Both the position numbers and the translations under genes were made by a program. Source: Peromyscus leucopus (Eukaryota; Chordata; Mammalia; Rodentia; Cricetidae). Taken from it: 64,000 bases of DNA. The notes below the pieces were generated by a model, which was not told the origin of the DNA, ran no database searches, and worked only from the letters and a program-made list of their open reading frames with translations. Shown piece after piece: positions 44,036 to 55,399 of the stretch. Every line of letters begins with the position of its first letter. The first letter of the stretch is position 1. The stretch is from contig NC_051063.1 in assembly GCF_004664715.2 (NCBI RefSeq), positions 142,875,319 through 142,939,318 of the forward strand. The letters run 5' to 3'.

Positions 44036-45116
44036 TCCTGTTTCCTGTAGACCAGCCCTGTGATCTGGGGTTCCCTGCCAGCTTTCCTCAGTCCTTGGCC
44101 TCTCATCTCTCCAACTGGCCCAATCTTCTGCAGCTCAGATAATCTTTCATGCCTGCTGTTTCCATTCTCCCTTTCCCAAGACCCTCAAATGACTTCCCAT
44201 TAGCTTCTGGGTCATATTCAAATGGTTACCTATTGGTTTCAAGACCTTTAGTCAGGCAATCCCTTTTTATGTCACTTTCAATCTCTCCCCTTCCTGCTCC
44301 CTTTGTGGCTGTCAGAAGCGTCTTCGCCAAGCAACCCTTGTTACACCCTCCCTCTTCTGAGCACTGTTCGCTTTTACCTATCAGATAACACGTTCTTGAT
44401 TATGCCCACCTGACTCCGGGCTCCTATTGACTGAGTGTTTAAAATCCCAACAAACCTCGGTGCCTTATTGCTGCACACCACTACAGCACCAGAGTCTGTT
44501 GACCTGACCAGGCCGAAGTCCCCCGGCAGGTGTTGAGGGACAGTTTTCACACAAACCACGTTCAAGTGACCCAGGAGGAAGAGTCTTGAAAAACAACCAA
44601 GGATGTCATTTGTATTCTTTGCACACAATCCAGGTCGCTTAGTGGCTCTCCCAAATCATTAATCAATAAATCAATTGTCTTCTCTTTCTTTCTTCCATAC
44701 GTATCCTTAGTATTACTAAGTAAGTCCTTAAAATGGAAATCGATTCAATACACTAGATGTGGGGGCTAATGTGATTAATTTCTTTTTGGAAAATATGTCA
44801 AGAAGGAACACAAGAGCCCCACTGTTATTTTCCACACATTCAGATCTCCTGAGATGGATTCTTCTAGCTACCAAATACAATTTACAATGGGTCGCCAAGT
44901 CTTCTGTTTGGAGTTCATTTCCCAATTGTCCCTAGGTAAAAGTGAAAGAAAAAATCAAATTTCCATATCTTGGAGCATCCAGAGTCCCCAGACACTTTCC
45001 ATTATAAATACTAAATGCTCAAAACAAATGTATTTTGGATAAGGTAAAGCAAGCCTTTTAACCTCTCCTTTCTTATTTTACATTGAGAGGCCTATACGGA
45101 GGAAACACACAAACAC

Positions 45117-45117
<1 letters not shown>
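44036..45117. other. Mostly unique DNA, possible ancient repeat
   Basis: 44180-44400 (TGACTTCCCATTAGCTTCTG ... TTTAGTCAGGCAATCCC) resembles an ancient mammal-wide repeat of uncertain class. No gene. Confidence 0.35.
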
Positions 45118-45156
<39 letters not shown>

Positions 45157-45213
45157 ATGCTTCTCTTTATCTCTCTTCTGTGTGTGTGTGTGTGCATGTG
45201 TGCATGTATGTGT
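45118..45213. repeat. (CA)n and (TG)n microsatellite pair
   Basis: CA array at 45118-45154 and an imperfect TG array at 45180-45213, about 25 bp apart. The two are complementary and could form a hairpin. Confidence 0.93.
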
Positions 45214-46640
45214 GCGTGAAAGGAGTTGCCTGTTAAAATTCATGCTATTCCGAGTAGATTTATCAGAATTTGTCAGGTTCCCAGAGGATTTTCAGGTCAA
45301 CTACAGTTCGAGAAGCACTGCCTTCTGAGTTGGAAACCTTCTCTTCTAAATTTCATTCAGGATCCAACTGCTCTGGCAAACCAAGTCCCTGATCATGAGG
45401 TAAGATGTCACCTGCATCCCCGCCCCTCCATTGACCCTGCTGCACACTTATTCTATACCTACACCAGCTTCCTCCCATCCAAAGTCACTGAGGCTGGAGG
45501 GACTCAGTTTTATCCCTAAATATTATTCAGTTACAATCACTCATCAAATTACAGAAACACAATCAAAGTTTGTTTGAGTCTAGTCCATCTTGTGCGTGAG
45601 CTTCTTTTTTAGTTAGCACTCTTTCTTTCAGTCCGGAGACTCTATCCTTGACAATCAAATGAAAGAAATGAAATTTTCTCCATCAAATATTCTAACCTTC
45701 TTTAACACACGGAGACTTTACTTTTTAAACACCGACATTTGGAAATGGCAATGCATTCAAAATCATATTGATTCAAAATAGTCATTAACAACTACAATGC
45801 AATCTCTCTCCCTCCTTCCTCCCTCCTACCCCTCCCTCCCTCCCTTCCTCCCCCCTCCTTCTTATCCACCAATCCATCAGTCCATCTCAGCGATGCTACG
45901 GATGTGGTGGGATTATTGTGAAGGTTGGTGAGAACGATGTCTTGCAAAGGGCGTGTAGACATGAATGTTGTCAGTGCCAATACCTCTCAGGAATGTTTAA
46001 TGTTACTTCTACACTTAGGGGTACCTTCAAGTATAATACATATATTATATGTCGTATGTATATGATTAGAAAATCAAGTATTTGGGAATGTGAACCCTAG
46101 GACGCAAATGCTGTCATTTCAGAGTATAATAAAGCCCACTCTTCACAGAAATGGTAATATCAGTGGCTTTTTGTAACTGTAGGCAGAGGAGGAGATTTGA
46201 CAATGTGGCCAGAGAGACATATCTGGGTCTGCATCGACCTGACAGAGGTGAGATTGCCCCTTCGATGAAAGTTCTTCTATCCCAAACTATAGGGCTCAAT
46301 AAAAAACAAACAAGCAAACAAACAAACAAAACCCACAAAACTTTTTAATTCCAGAGGATCCTTTACCATCTTCCTTTAGTTTTTTCAGTGAGTTGCCTTT
46401 ATTTTTTGTCAAGGAACAGTGTCTTTGACCACCATAAGAAAACTCTTGTTCAAGGTCTGTATCAGAGTCTCTACAAATCAGGTTAATTGGTGATCAACAA
46501 AGCTTTTCTGCCTTTAATGAGGCCGAGTAGCCCAAGGCAAAGCCTACCTCTTGATAAGGGACTTTTCTTCTTATTTTAAACTCTTTGATCACTTAAAAAA
46601 AAAAAAAAAAACCAAAAACAACAACCCAGGAAGAACAACC
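45214..46640. other. Unique DNA with simple tracts
   Basis: C/T-only tract at 45804-45862, (AAAC)n at 46301-46332, A17 at 46595-46611. No gene or transposon recognised. Confidence 0.5.
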
Positions 46641-47030
46641 ACCGAGAATGTCATTGTTTTTTAATTGCCTGATTACTAAACAGTTGCAGATAAAAGATAG
46701 ATGTTCTCAATTAATAACATTTACATAGATTAGCATCACTAACAAGCCTCATTAGTAGCTGCTGATTTTTGTTTAGACCGTGTCCTGTGTCATTTCCTCT
46801 CTCTCTTTCTGTACAATCCAATGCACCCCTAGTACTCTGAAACATCGCTTTCTAATCTATTTCCATTAATCAAACCATAAAGCATTATAAACGCACAGTG
46901 AAGTTTTTCATTAAATAAAAGTGCATATCACCTAGTATAGATTTAATGAAAGGTTGAATGTATTAATAACATTTAAAAAACTGTTTTTAAACTTCGGATA
47001 TATTTTTTTAAAATTATGATTTTTATTAAA
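46641..47030. promoter_or_regulatory. Candidate conserved AT-rich block
   Basis: Repeat-free AT-rich DNA dense in homeodomain-type cores (TTAATTGCCTGATTAC, TCAATTAATAACATTTAC, TTTCCATTAATCAAACC, ATAAACGCACAGTG). Among the stretches here it looks most like a deeply conserved enhancer. Inference only. Confidence 0.38.
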
Positions 47031-47679
47031 TTTGTTCTTGGACAGTTTCACAGATGTGTGAATGCCTTCAAGTAACTTTCACCAGAGTTGTGTTTTTATG
47101 GAGCCTAAGCATGCTCAGTGAATTAATCATACCACCAACACGCCTCTGGTCATGTTCACATATACGAGCATCACTGGAGTGGTCCCCTACAGATGTCTGT
47201 TTTGTTCCTTGAATCTTACAGCCATCATTTCTTTTCTCTGCTGTTGGTCCTGTAAGGGAGGCAATACTACCACCATACATGTAAGTGGATGCTCAGAGTT
47301 TAAGTAACATGCTTACAATAGCTCTACATGCCAACTCCAAATTGTGTCCCTGAGGTAGGCTGCTGCTTCCATGGACACCTAGAATAAAAACGCATCAAGA
47401 GTCAGAGAGGAAGCAAGACTTGGACATAGTCTACAACTAACCATGGTTTGTAAGTTAAACCTCACATCCAGTTTTCAACTAAAGACAAATAAAAAAATAC
47501 AACCACTATAACTATGTAAATATACATCCTGTAAGGAAGAGGATTTGAGATGTTAGAATTTGTAACAATCTGTGCCTAACAATTTTATAAAAAATAGAAC
47601 AATTAATGTCAGGGTAAGTTGAAGGCATAGTGTGTGTTTGTTAAGTATGTTGACAAAAGTTAAAATTATAGTCCTTTAC
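47031..47679. other. Unique DNA
   Basis: No gene or repeat recognised. Confidence 0.45.
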
Positions 47680-47729
47680 ATTTCCTTCCTTCCTTCATTC
47701 CTTCCTTTGTTCCTTCGTTCCTTCCTTGC

Positions 47730-47815
<86 letters not shown>

Positions 47816-47835
47816 CCTTGCTTCCTTCCTTTCTT
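47680..47835. repeat. (CCTT)n(CT)n(CA)n compound array
   Basis: CCTT-type units, then about 22 CT units, then CA units 47781-47813 and more CCTT/TTTC. It lies at the tail side of the antisense B1 that follows. Confidence 0.94.
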
Positions 47836-47979
47836 TTTTTGAGACAGGGTTTCTCTGTGTAGCCCTGACTGTCCTGGACCTTGCTTTGTAGACCAGGCTG
47901 GCCTTGAACTCACAGAGATCCTCCTGCCTCTGCCTCCTGAGAGTTGGGATTAAAGCCATTTGCCACCATGCCTGGCTAT
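47836..47979 (-). mobile_element. B1 SINE, antisense
   Basis: TTTTGAGACAGGGTTTCTCT, GTAGACCAGGCTGGCCTTGA, GAGTTGGGATTAAAGCCATT and GCCACCATGCCTGGCT. Confidence 0.92.
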
Positions 47980-48785
47980 ATCTCCATTTCTTAATAGACA
48001 AAAATATCTTTAATTTTGTGATAGATCTGTCAGGCAAGAATAAACATTTTAAGAGTCTTTAAGACATCATTTTAAATGTCTTAAAATTATAAATATGGAA
48101 GCCATATAATGCATTAAAAACTGCATTATAGGATCATAATTTAAAGAAAGAGATAAATCTCAAAAGCCCCAAGAGAGATAGCTTATTCTACCAGATTCCT
48201 TTTGTATTTAAACTTATTCCAAACCATTTTTCACTAAATAGCACTAAGGCATTTTATTACAAAAATTGGTATTCACATGCATAGACTAATATGAATTTAA
48301 ATTCCATTGTGCATTTACTTCATTTTTCAGCTTGACCTGATAAGTCTTTAGCTTTGTTGGTTTTCATTGCCATGAGGAGACTCTCTTTGGGGTGATCCAA
48401 GAACATTACTTGTTGGTGACTCTCTCTCCTCTTTCCTTGACTGGCAACAGGGTACATCTAGTTCTCAAGCTCCTTCCCATTGTGTCATTTGGGATTCAAG
48501 GTCACTGTGTCATAGCCACCACCAAAGGCAGATCTGAGACACTTTCAGAAACTTATTTTACTTGGGGAGTTGCAGGCTTCATGGCTTGTGAAACGCAATG
48601 TGGTCAGTCCACTCCACAGTACTGGCCACAGCTCCGTACTCTCTCTCCCTGTCTCTACTGGGCATAGGTCATCCCACACCCCAGGTTGTGGCCACCGACT
48701 CCTTTCTTGTGCCAAAGAAGTAATGTGGCAAGCCCTGGACCTACCAAGTTTTCAAACACATATCGATACGCATCTTCTTAACACA
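47980..48785. other. Unique DNA
   Basis: Two overlapping plus-strand frames (48392-48667 and 48570-48959) have no recognisable domains and the second runs into an old SINE. No gene supported. Confidence 0.45.
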
Positions 48786-48890
48786 TCTTTTTTAACCTTG
48801 AGTCAGAGTCTTGCCAAGTTTCCCAGGCTGGCTGTAAGTTCAAAATTGCTCTGCTCTGCATGGAGGTATACTGCACCATACCCAGCTTCT
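48786..48890 (-). mobile_element. Old B1-like fragment, antisense
   Basis: TGAGTCAGAGTCTTGCCAAG, TTTCCCAGGCTGGCTGTAAG and CTGCACCATACCCAGCT retain the B1 order. The middle is decayed. Confidence 0.55.
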
Positions 48891-50139
48891 CAACACTATT
48901 TTAAAAGTACCATTATACAAACCACCAACTCCACCGAAACAATGCTAATAAGATTTTAAAAGTAGTTTCGTGCAGTTCAAGCTCAGAAGTCAGAAATGGA
49001 GGAGGCTCCTCGGAGGCTGGGAAGTTGAAGAGAATGAGAAGAATCAGGGGAAGATAAAGCATACTTTATTTGCTGGCACATAGGCTACGAGGTAGGCAGA
49101 CACGAGCAGGCACACAGACACACTTCAGCACATGCTGGCCACACCCTGGTGGGCATGGGTATACATGTAGACTCTCACACACCCATTGCAGGGAGGCATG
49201 GGCAGGCCTATTCAGGCTGGCTGTCAAAGTAGCATTTTACCAGCAATATCTACATCACTGTTGACTTTTGGGTATCCCAGACATCTGATTTAAGCCACTT
49301 TATTTTTGCTGAAAGTCCCCAGATGTCCAGCATCAGCCATTTTTATCTAAGCTTGATATCCATATCATGTCATGCTCTCCAAACATAAACTGTCCTGTTT
49401 AGCTTTCTGTTTCCTTTAGGTACATAAAGTAAGTTCCCTAAAATATACGATTTTTTTTTTACTCACCTTTGAATAATTTGGGGACAATTATGACGCTGAA
49501 TGATAATTCTCAACTGTTATGGCATGTGATTCACGATGGGCATCTGGTCCTTTGTTCCTCACGGTTCATTGAGGTTAGAGTAGTTAAAAATTCATTCTTG
49601 TATCTCTGTCTTTCCCATGCTATTAATGAGCACCCCCAAATAACCTTATATAGTTTTCCTCTTTCCTTTCTCACTTCCCCATAGTTAGCCCATTGACTAC
49701 TCCTGTTCACTCTACCAGTAAAATACACCCAGAATTGAGCATCAAAGTGCTTGCTGTCAAAGCTGAGCCACGACTGTAGTGGCCCTTTGACCTTGTTTTC
49801 CAGGTTTGGCTCTGATGCATCTAATACTTTCTCTACATAAAGGCATGAACCTTTAAGTATGCAAATTGCTTTTAGTGACATCACAGCTTTTTGACCAATG
49901 GCAGAATATGCTTTGGGATGAGACTCTATCCCAAGGCAATCCTTCCAGGTTCCTGTTTCAGTGGCTTGCCCAGGGGTGCTGTGTTCCAGCCTCATGACAC
50001 TCTGTGTCCTGTAAAGCAGTGACAGCTTCTGCTCAGGTGGCAATTCTGCCTCATTTCCTGGAATTCTCTTTCTTACCCTACAAAACCCAGTTTACTGTTC
50101 CCAAGGTATTTCTCTAATCCATGTGCCCCTTAGTCCATC
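48891..50139. other. Unique DNA
   Basis: Contains a 170-codon minus-strand frame (49531-50043) with no domain that I recognise. A frame of this length is expected about once by chance in a window this size. No repeat recognised. Confidence 0.4.
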
Positions 50140-50140
50140 C

Positions 50141-50222
50141 CTTTACTGAAAAAAAAAATACAAAATACAAAAACAAAACCCCAAATAAACCCCAAACCAA
50201 ACCAAACCAAAACCAACAAAAC
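50141..50222. repeat. A-rich simple repeat
   Basis: A9 run followed by CAAA/CCAAA-type units. Confidence 0.88.
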
Positions 50223-50406
50223 CTAAACTTGAAGCCCTGTTGGAATAAATAAGGAAAAGAACTATATGACAAAACCTTTAGGTCTCTGAAGAAGATACGA
50301 AAGATGGAAGGATCTCACACACCTCTAGCTAGGTAGGATCAATACTGTAAAAACTGCCCTCTTACAAAAGCAATTTGTAGATTCTCCAATGAAATTCAAA
50401 TTCAGT

Positions 50407-50610
50407 GGGCTGGAGACATGGCTTAGCAGTAAAGAGCACATACTGCTCTTTCAGAGGACTCGAGTTCCTATTACCTACATTGGGTGGCTCACAACTCCTG
50501 AAACTCCAGCCCGAGGGGATCCCATGCCTCTGGCCTCTATAGGCACCTGCATTTATTTGCAGCCCCCATATACACAGGGTTAGAAAATAATAAAAATGTA
50601 TCTTACATTT
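50407..50610 (+). mobile_element. B2/B3-type SINE
   Basis: GGGCTGGAGACATGGCTTAG CAGTAAAGAGCACATACTGC, GGTGGCTCACAACTCCTGAA, GCCTCTGGCCTCTATAGGCA and an AATAAAAATG tail. Confidence 0.88.
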
Positions 50611-52517
50611 TAATGCAATTCTTCCAGATTGAAAAGCAATTAAGAATCACATGGAAGCACAGAAGATTCAAGATATCCCAAACAATCTTCAACAAGAAGA
50701 ACACTACTGGGGTTCATCAGCATTCCTGATTGCACGCCTTAGACTGCTAAACATTGCACGTTACTTCTTTTGCTCTTGCATATTCTCCATAACTTGTTGG
50801 TAAGCCTCTGTTGCTGGAGACATCACATACTTGACTCATGAAACACAGACATTAAGCTAGCATTAACCTGGGAGCCTCATCTCTGTTGGCTATCTCCCAT
50901 AGTGCTGGGAGGTTCTAGTCATGAACTGTGGGTTTTTTTAAGACATGATTTCCCCCATAACATGATAATATATTTAATATTTAAAAAATATTAAAAGGAA
51001 ACTCTGTGGAATAACAGTTTGGTCACTTTTACTTTTGTATGTCCAAGATTTATCTCAAGTTTGGCTCAGCATGTGTTTTCTAAAATATATAAGTCATTCA
51101 TGAAATAATTTATGAAGTGCTTTCCATATCATTACTGTCCCTTTTAATGATACAATTAAAATATATTGGTTGTAAAATTTTAACCTGCACAAACATGTTT
51201 AACTCAGTAGGCCAAAGTGCATATAAAATTGACTTATCATAAATGCCTTTGTTACAGTTCTTTCATTTTTATTTCCACTAAGTAGTTAGAATATTTGGTA
51301 CTGGAAACATCTTTTGGTTCTGCCTAAGCTACTGGGTTTCTGTAGTTTCCCAAGTTTATTAGCACGACTGATTGGTCAGTCTACTGGCCTTAGTATCCTA
51401 CTTTAAGGATTTTGAGTAAGAAAGTAGGCTACTATAAAAGCAACAGAGAACTTCTGGCTTCTTTCTGTGATCAATGAGGACCCCACTGGGTTTTTCCTTT
51501 TTTTTTTTTTTTTTTTTAAATATTTTAATCATACAATGACTTCTTTCTACTGAAAGGAAAATCTGTTTTTCAATCACCGTGCTTCTCTGGAAGTAACACA
51601 ATGACTCTAAGAAACATAAAACTCCAATTAGCATAACCACTTACATGGATCCAGGATTTTATATAGGAATGTTAGTTAAATGAAATGAATAGTTCATGTA
51701 TGTACATAGTCATTGAAGGCAATTAGGGAACTGTTAGGGGAAAGAAAGGGGACCTGTGAGTATAGAGGATGGGGAAGTGTGAATAAAAGTAAAGTCCCAT
51801 GACACATGTGTACGAACATGTAATAAATTCTTTTGCTAGGCTTTATCCTCATGGCTTTTACCATTATGAAACATGAAGGTGTATGCTGAACATCCTAACA
51901 CTTGAAATTAGTTTCTTGCTTAGTTACTTAATAAACTGGAATCCTTACTTTTTATGTTACAGTATTGGCGTGAAAACAGAAGAATGTTGTTTTTCTAATT
52001 ATTGTCTTATTAAATGGTCATCAGTTGCTGAAAAACTGCTTCATAGAGAAGCTTTCTTCTAGACTATAATGCTACATGATCTAGAGTTCCAAGGCCATCC
52101 TTGCTTAAGGTATTCCACTCAAGACTGAATGACTACTAGGACCTACTTCTGAATTCTACACCACTGTGCTCTTGACTCTATGATTGGATCCTTTGCATTG
52201 TAATTGTTGACAATTACTATTTAAAAACTTGTGAATCTTCCATCAAGCTCACTTCTTCAGAGTGTGATCTTCATGTTAAGAAATCTTATGGAAACTTTTG
52301 TGAGAAGCATTGAGCTGAGTGACAAGTTTCGTACTGTAGAAAGTTTCCTTCCTCTTTTAAAGCACATTCTCAGTCTCTTGCTGTGTCAGTTCTCAACATA
52401 CTGCACTACTTCTCTCATCATTGCTGATAGTTTATTAGTGGTCCATGAGATGAACCTCTTTTTGTAATCCTAGCTCCAGCAAGTCCCTGTATTTAAAATG
52501 ATGTCTAATATTCAAAT
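50611..52517. other. Long unique stretch
   Basis: T-run at 51495-51517. A 78-codon plus frame at 52231-52467 has no recognised domain. No gene or transposon supported. Confidence 0.45.
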
Positions 52518-52523
52518 GGATGG

Positions 52524-52607
52524 TGAGGAGAAGCTGCGGCTGGGGCTGGGCCAGGCTACAAACAGTGGCAGTGGGACCATGGAGGTGATGGTTGCTGGTC
52601 CTAGTTG
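52524..52607. other. GC-rich segment of unknown origin beside the tRNA-LTR chimera
   Basis: GC-rich DNA (GCTGCGGCTGGGGCTGGGCC) standing out from AT-rich surroundings, bounded on the left by GGATGG (52518-52523), which recurs after the LTR (53165-53170). If those are the target duplication, this segment was inserted together with the tRNA and LTR. Confidence 0.4.
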
Positions 52608-52688
52608 CTGGTTGCTTCTCATCCTGTTGTAGAGCACCAGACTCTTAATCTCAGGATCCTGGGGTCATGCCCCACATTGGGTGCCGAA
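52608..52688 (+). pseudogene. tRNA-Lys(CUU)-derived sequence fused to LTR
   Basis: From 52629 (GTAGAGCACCAGACTCTTAA) to 52686 the plus strand follows tRNA-Lys(CUU) without gaps: D-stem end, anticodon arm with CTCTTAA loop (anticodon CTT at 52642-52644), variable region, T arm, acceptor end TTGGGTG, then CCG in place of CCA. The 5' third (52608-52628) is compatible but poorly matched. The 3' CCA-like end means the source was mature tRNA, since eukaryotic tRNA genes do not encode CCA. The minus-strand complement of 52669-52686 is the retroviral primer-binding site for the adjoining LTR. Too mutated in the T loop to be a working gene. Confidence 0.85.
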
Positions 52689-53164
52689 TGTAACACAAAT
52701 CTTAAAAGGTCTTATTAATAAAAAAACCTGGAGCCAGATATTGGGATAAAATTTGAGAGATCAGAAAAGCAGAAAGAAGCCAGATATGTTCCCACCACTT
52801 GGAAATCCTCAGCCAAAGAGACCTACTTCCTGTATACTTATGCCTATATGCTTTTCAGTTCCACATCTCACTTCCTCTCTCCACCCAGCTATAGCACTTC
52901 CTGTCTGTCTGTACCGACCTTCAGATTTCTATGGTTAGTGCTGGGATTAAAGGCGTGTGTCACCACACCTGGCTCTGTTCCCCAGGGTGGCCTTGACTTC
53001 ACAGAGATCCAAATGGATTTCTGCCTCCCGAATGCTAGGATTAAAGGCATGTGCTACCATTGCCTGACTTCTATGTTTAATATAGTGGCTGGCTTTTTCC
53101 TCTGATTCTCAGATAAGCTTTATTAGGGTTCACAATATTTTGGGGGACACAATATATCACTACA
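52689..53164 (-). mobile_element. LTR of mys/MYSERV-like ERV with extended primer site
   Basis: Minus strand starts TGTAGTGATATATTGTGTCC and ends GATTTGTGTTACA, then TT, then the tRNA-Lys-complementary sequence. Homologous throughout to the LTRs at 14788, 32060 and 36212. It carries AATAAAGCTTATCTGAGAAT near its start on the minus strand and two B1-like modules. No gag-like sequence follows, so only the LTR and the tRNA-copied part are present. Confidence 0.9.
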
Positions 53165-53172
53165 GGATGGCC

Positions 53173-53232
53173 TATAACATTCATGAATCTAGAATGGGAG
53201 GATATAACATTCATGAATCTAGAATGGAAGGT
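53173..53232. repeat. 30-bp tandem duplication, two copies
   Basis: TATAACATTCATGAATCTAG AATGG... occurs at 53173-53202 and again at 53203-53232 with one or two differences. It starts 8 bp from the LTR end. Confidence 0.93.
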
Positions 53233-53919
53233 TCAAATAAAAGAATCAGCTAAAAAGGAGTATGAGAATTAGGATATAGCAAACCCATCTCTGAGCCAGC
53301 TGAACTAGGAGGTGATATGAGTCTTTGTTATGGCTCTTCCTTCTTTTAGGTTATGGCTTATGGGAGATACAATTTCTTTTTTAATTAAAAATGTCATTGC
53401 TTTTTAAAAATTTGTGTATGTGTTAAAGGATTAAGAATAGGAGGAGGCATTTTTCTTTAAAAATTGTATAGCAAGAGGGGTCTGATGCTGGGCTTAATAG
53501 TCATGGGTCTTCTGTGTTTTTTAAACAGTGCTCATTTTTTATTTTTCTCTATTCTTTATATATATGTACATACTATATTTTGGTCATATTCACTATTTAC
53601 TATTTCTCTCTAAACCCCAGGACCTTCCATCATATTTCCCTCCCAATTTTATGGCCTCATTTTATAATTTTTGATTTATCAATTAATATTTTTTTAACCC
53701 ACCAAGTCTAATTATTGACCACATTCCTAGAGAGAGTGATGATTCCTCTCTTAGCATCTATCAGCTGCCAGTAGTTCCTCAGCTTGAGTTGGGGTTTGTG
53801 GAGCCTCCTCCCCTTCCTGGAATGTTCTAGTCTCTGACTACGACTGGCAGAAGCACAAGTCTACAGACATAAACATCATTATTTAGGTGGCAGTTTGACA
53901 ACATGGTCATTTAGAAAAA
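53233..53919. other. Intergenic AT-rich DNA
   Basis: No gene or repeat recognised with confidence. Confidence 0.4.
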
Positions 53920-54965
53920 ACGGCATCAACAGATTTGCTCCAAGGGCCTATGACTTCCTAAACCCTGGTCAAAAATATACGCAGGGGAAAGACAATCTCC
54001 ATGGCAAATGGTGCTGGGAATCTTGGATTTCAACACAGAGAAAAATGAAAGTGGGTTTTAACTCTCACTGCACACACCTCAACTCCAAGTGGATCATTGA
54101 TCTTAACATAACACCGGATTCTTTGAAACTGTAGGAGAAAGAGTAGAGAGTACACTTCAACTTCCAGGCAGGGTAAGGACTTTATAAATAGGACTGTAAC
54201 AGCTCAGGAAAAAAGACCAAAAAGTGACAAATGGCATCTCAGTAATCAAAGAAGAAAATGGTTACTAAAGTGAAGAGGCATCTCGGGGAATGGGAGAAAA
54301 ATCTTTGTGAGCTATACATTTGATAGAGGAATGGTGTCCATAGTATACAAAGAACTAAAAAACTAAACACCAAGAAAATGAACAACCCATTAAAAATGGG
54401 TTATGGAACTTGACAGAATGTCCTCAAAAGAAGAAATATAAATGGTAGTAAGTACTTAAAAAATTGCTAAACATTTTTAGCTGTCAGGAAAATGCAGAGT
54501 TAGCTTACATCAAGATTCCATCTCACGCTAGTCAGCATACAAGTGACAACAATTGCTGGTGCAGATGTGGGGGAAGGGGAACCCTTATGCACTGTTGGTG
54601 GGAGTGTAAGCCAGGGAGCCATTCCTAAAGTCAGTCTGGAGGTTTCTCAAAACACCATAGCATTACCACATGACCCAGCTATATCACTCCTGGACATACA
54701 CCAAAAGGACTTTATATCTTCCTTTAGAGATGCTCACTCTTCCATGTCCATTGCCACTATATTCATAATAACTAGAAAATAAAATAAGCTTAGATGCTAA
54801 TAAACTGGAGAGTGGATAATGAAAATGATACACAGTGGAATATTATTCAGCCCTAAAGAAAAATGAGATCATGAAATTCATGAGTAAGCATGTTGAATTG
54901 GAAAAAATTATACTAAGTAAGGTTACCAAGGTTCAGAAAGACCAATTTTGCATGTTTTCTTAAAA
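53920..54965 (+). mobile_element. LINE-1 3' region, degenerate
   Basis: Successive blocks match the 3' part of mammalian L1: CATGGCAAATGGTGCTGGGA, CAAGTGGATCATTGATCTTA, CATTAAAAATGGGTTATGGA, CAGGAAAATGCAGAGTTAGC, CACTGTTGGTGGGAGTGTAA, GACCCAGCTATATCACTCCT, TACACAGTGGAATATTATTC. All frames contain stops and small indels, so it is a dead, fairly old copy (ORF2 C-terminal part into 3' end). Confidence 0.85.
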
Positions 54966-55029
54966 GGGGCCTTAATTCTTTTGTTTCTTTAACATGGGGT
55001 ACATGTGAAGTCAAGGGGGAGAGACACTG

Positions 55030-55265
55030 CAGCCACCGCCAGGACAAGCAACATGTAAAGACGCTGGTAAGCCACCAGCCACATGACAAGGTATAGATTT
55101 ATAAAAATGGGTTATTTAAGATATAAGAACAGTTAGCAAGAAGCCTGCCACGGCCATACAGTTTATAAGTGATATAAGCGTCTGAGTGATTATTTTATAC
55201 TTGGATTGTGGAACTGCGGGGCTTGGTGGAGCCTGGAGAAAAGCCCTCCAGCAACAGAGGGGATC
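55030..55265 (+). mobile_element. Partial ERV LTR (R/U5-like), class II type
   Basis: AAAATGGGTTATTTAAGATA, AGCCTGCCACGGCCATACAG, TTATAAGTGATATAAGCGTC and GGGGCTTGGTGGAGCCTGGA resemble the R-U5 side of rodent class II LTRs. No clear ends, so it is a fragment and its strand is tentative. Confidence 0.45.
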
Positions 55266-55399
55266 ACAAAACATAGCTGTAATGAAAGTAGAGATGATGA
55301 ACACTGAGTCTCCTCTTTTGTCATAAAACCTCCAGAAACCATACAAGCAATAAGATCCATAAGACTAGTCATTATATTTGATCTATCAATGAGATCTGT

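Noticed and set aside
44180..44400. Possible ancient LINE or DNA-transposon remnant
   Set aside because: Resembles an old mammal-wide repeat, but I could not assign class or boundaries by eye.
49531..50043. 170-codon minus-strand open frame
   Set aside because: No domain recognised. A rough chance estimate gives about one such frame per window. Not called as a gene.
52608..52688. Functional tRNA-Lys gene
   Set aside because: The T loop is altered at positions 54, 57 and 58, the 5' third aligns poorly, a CCA-like end is encoded, and it abuts an LTR. It is a reverse-transcribed copy.
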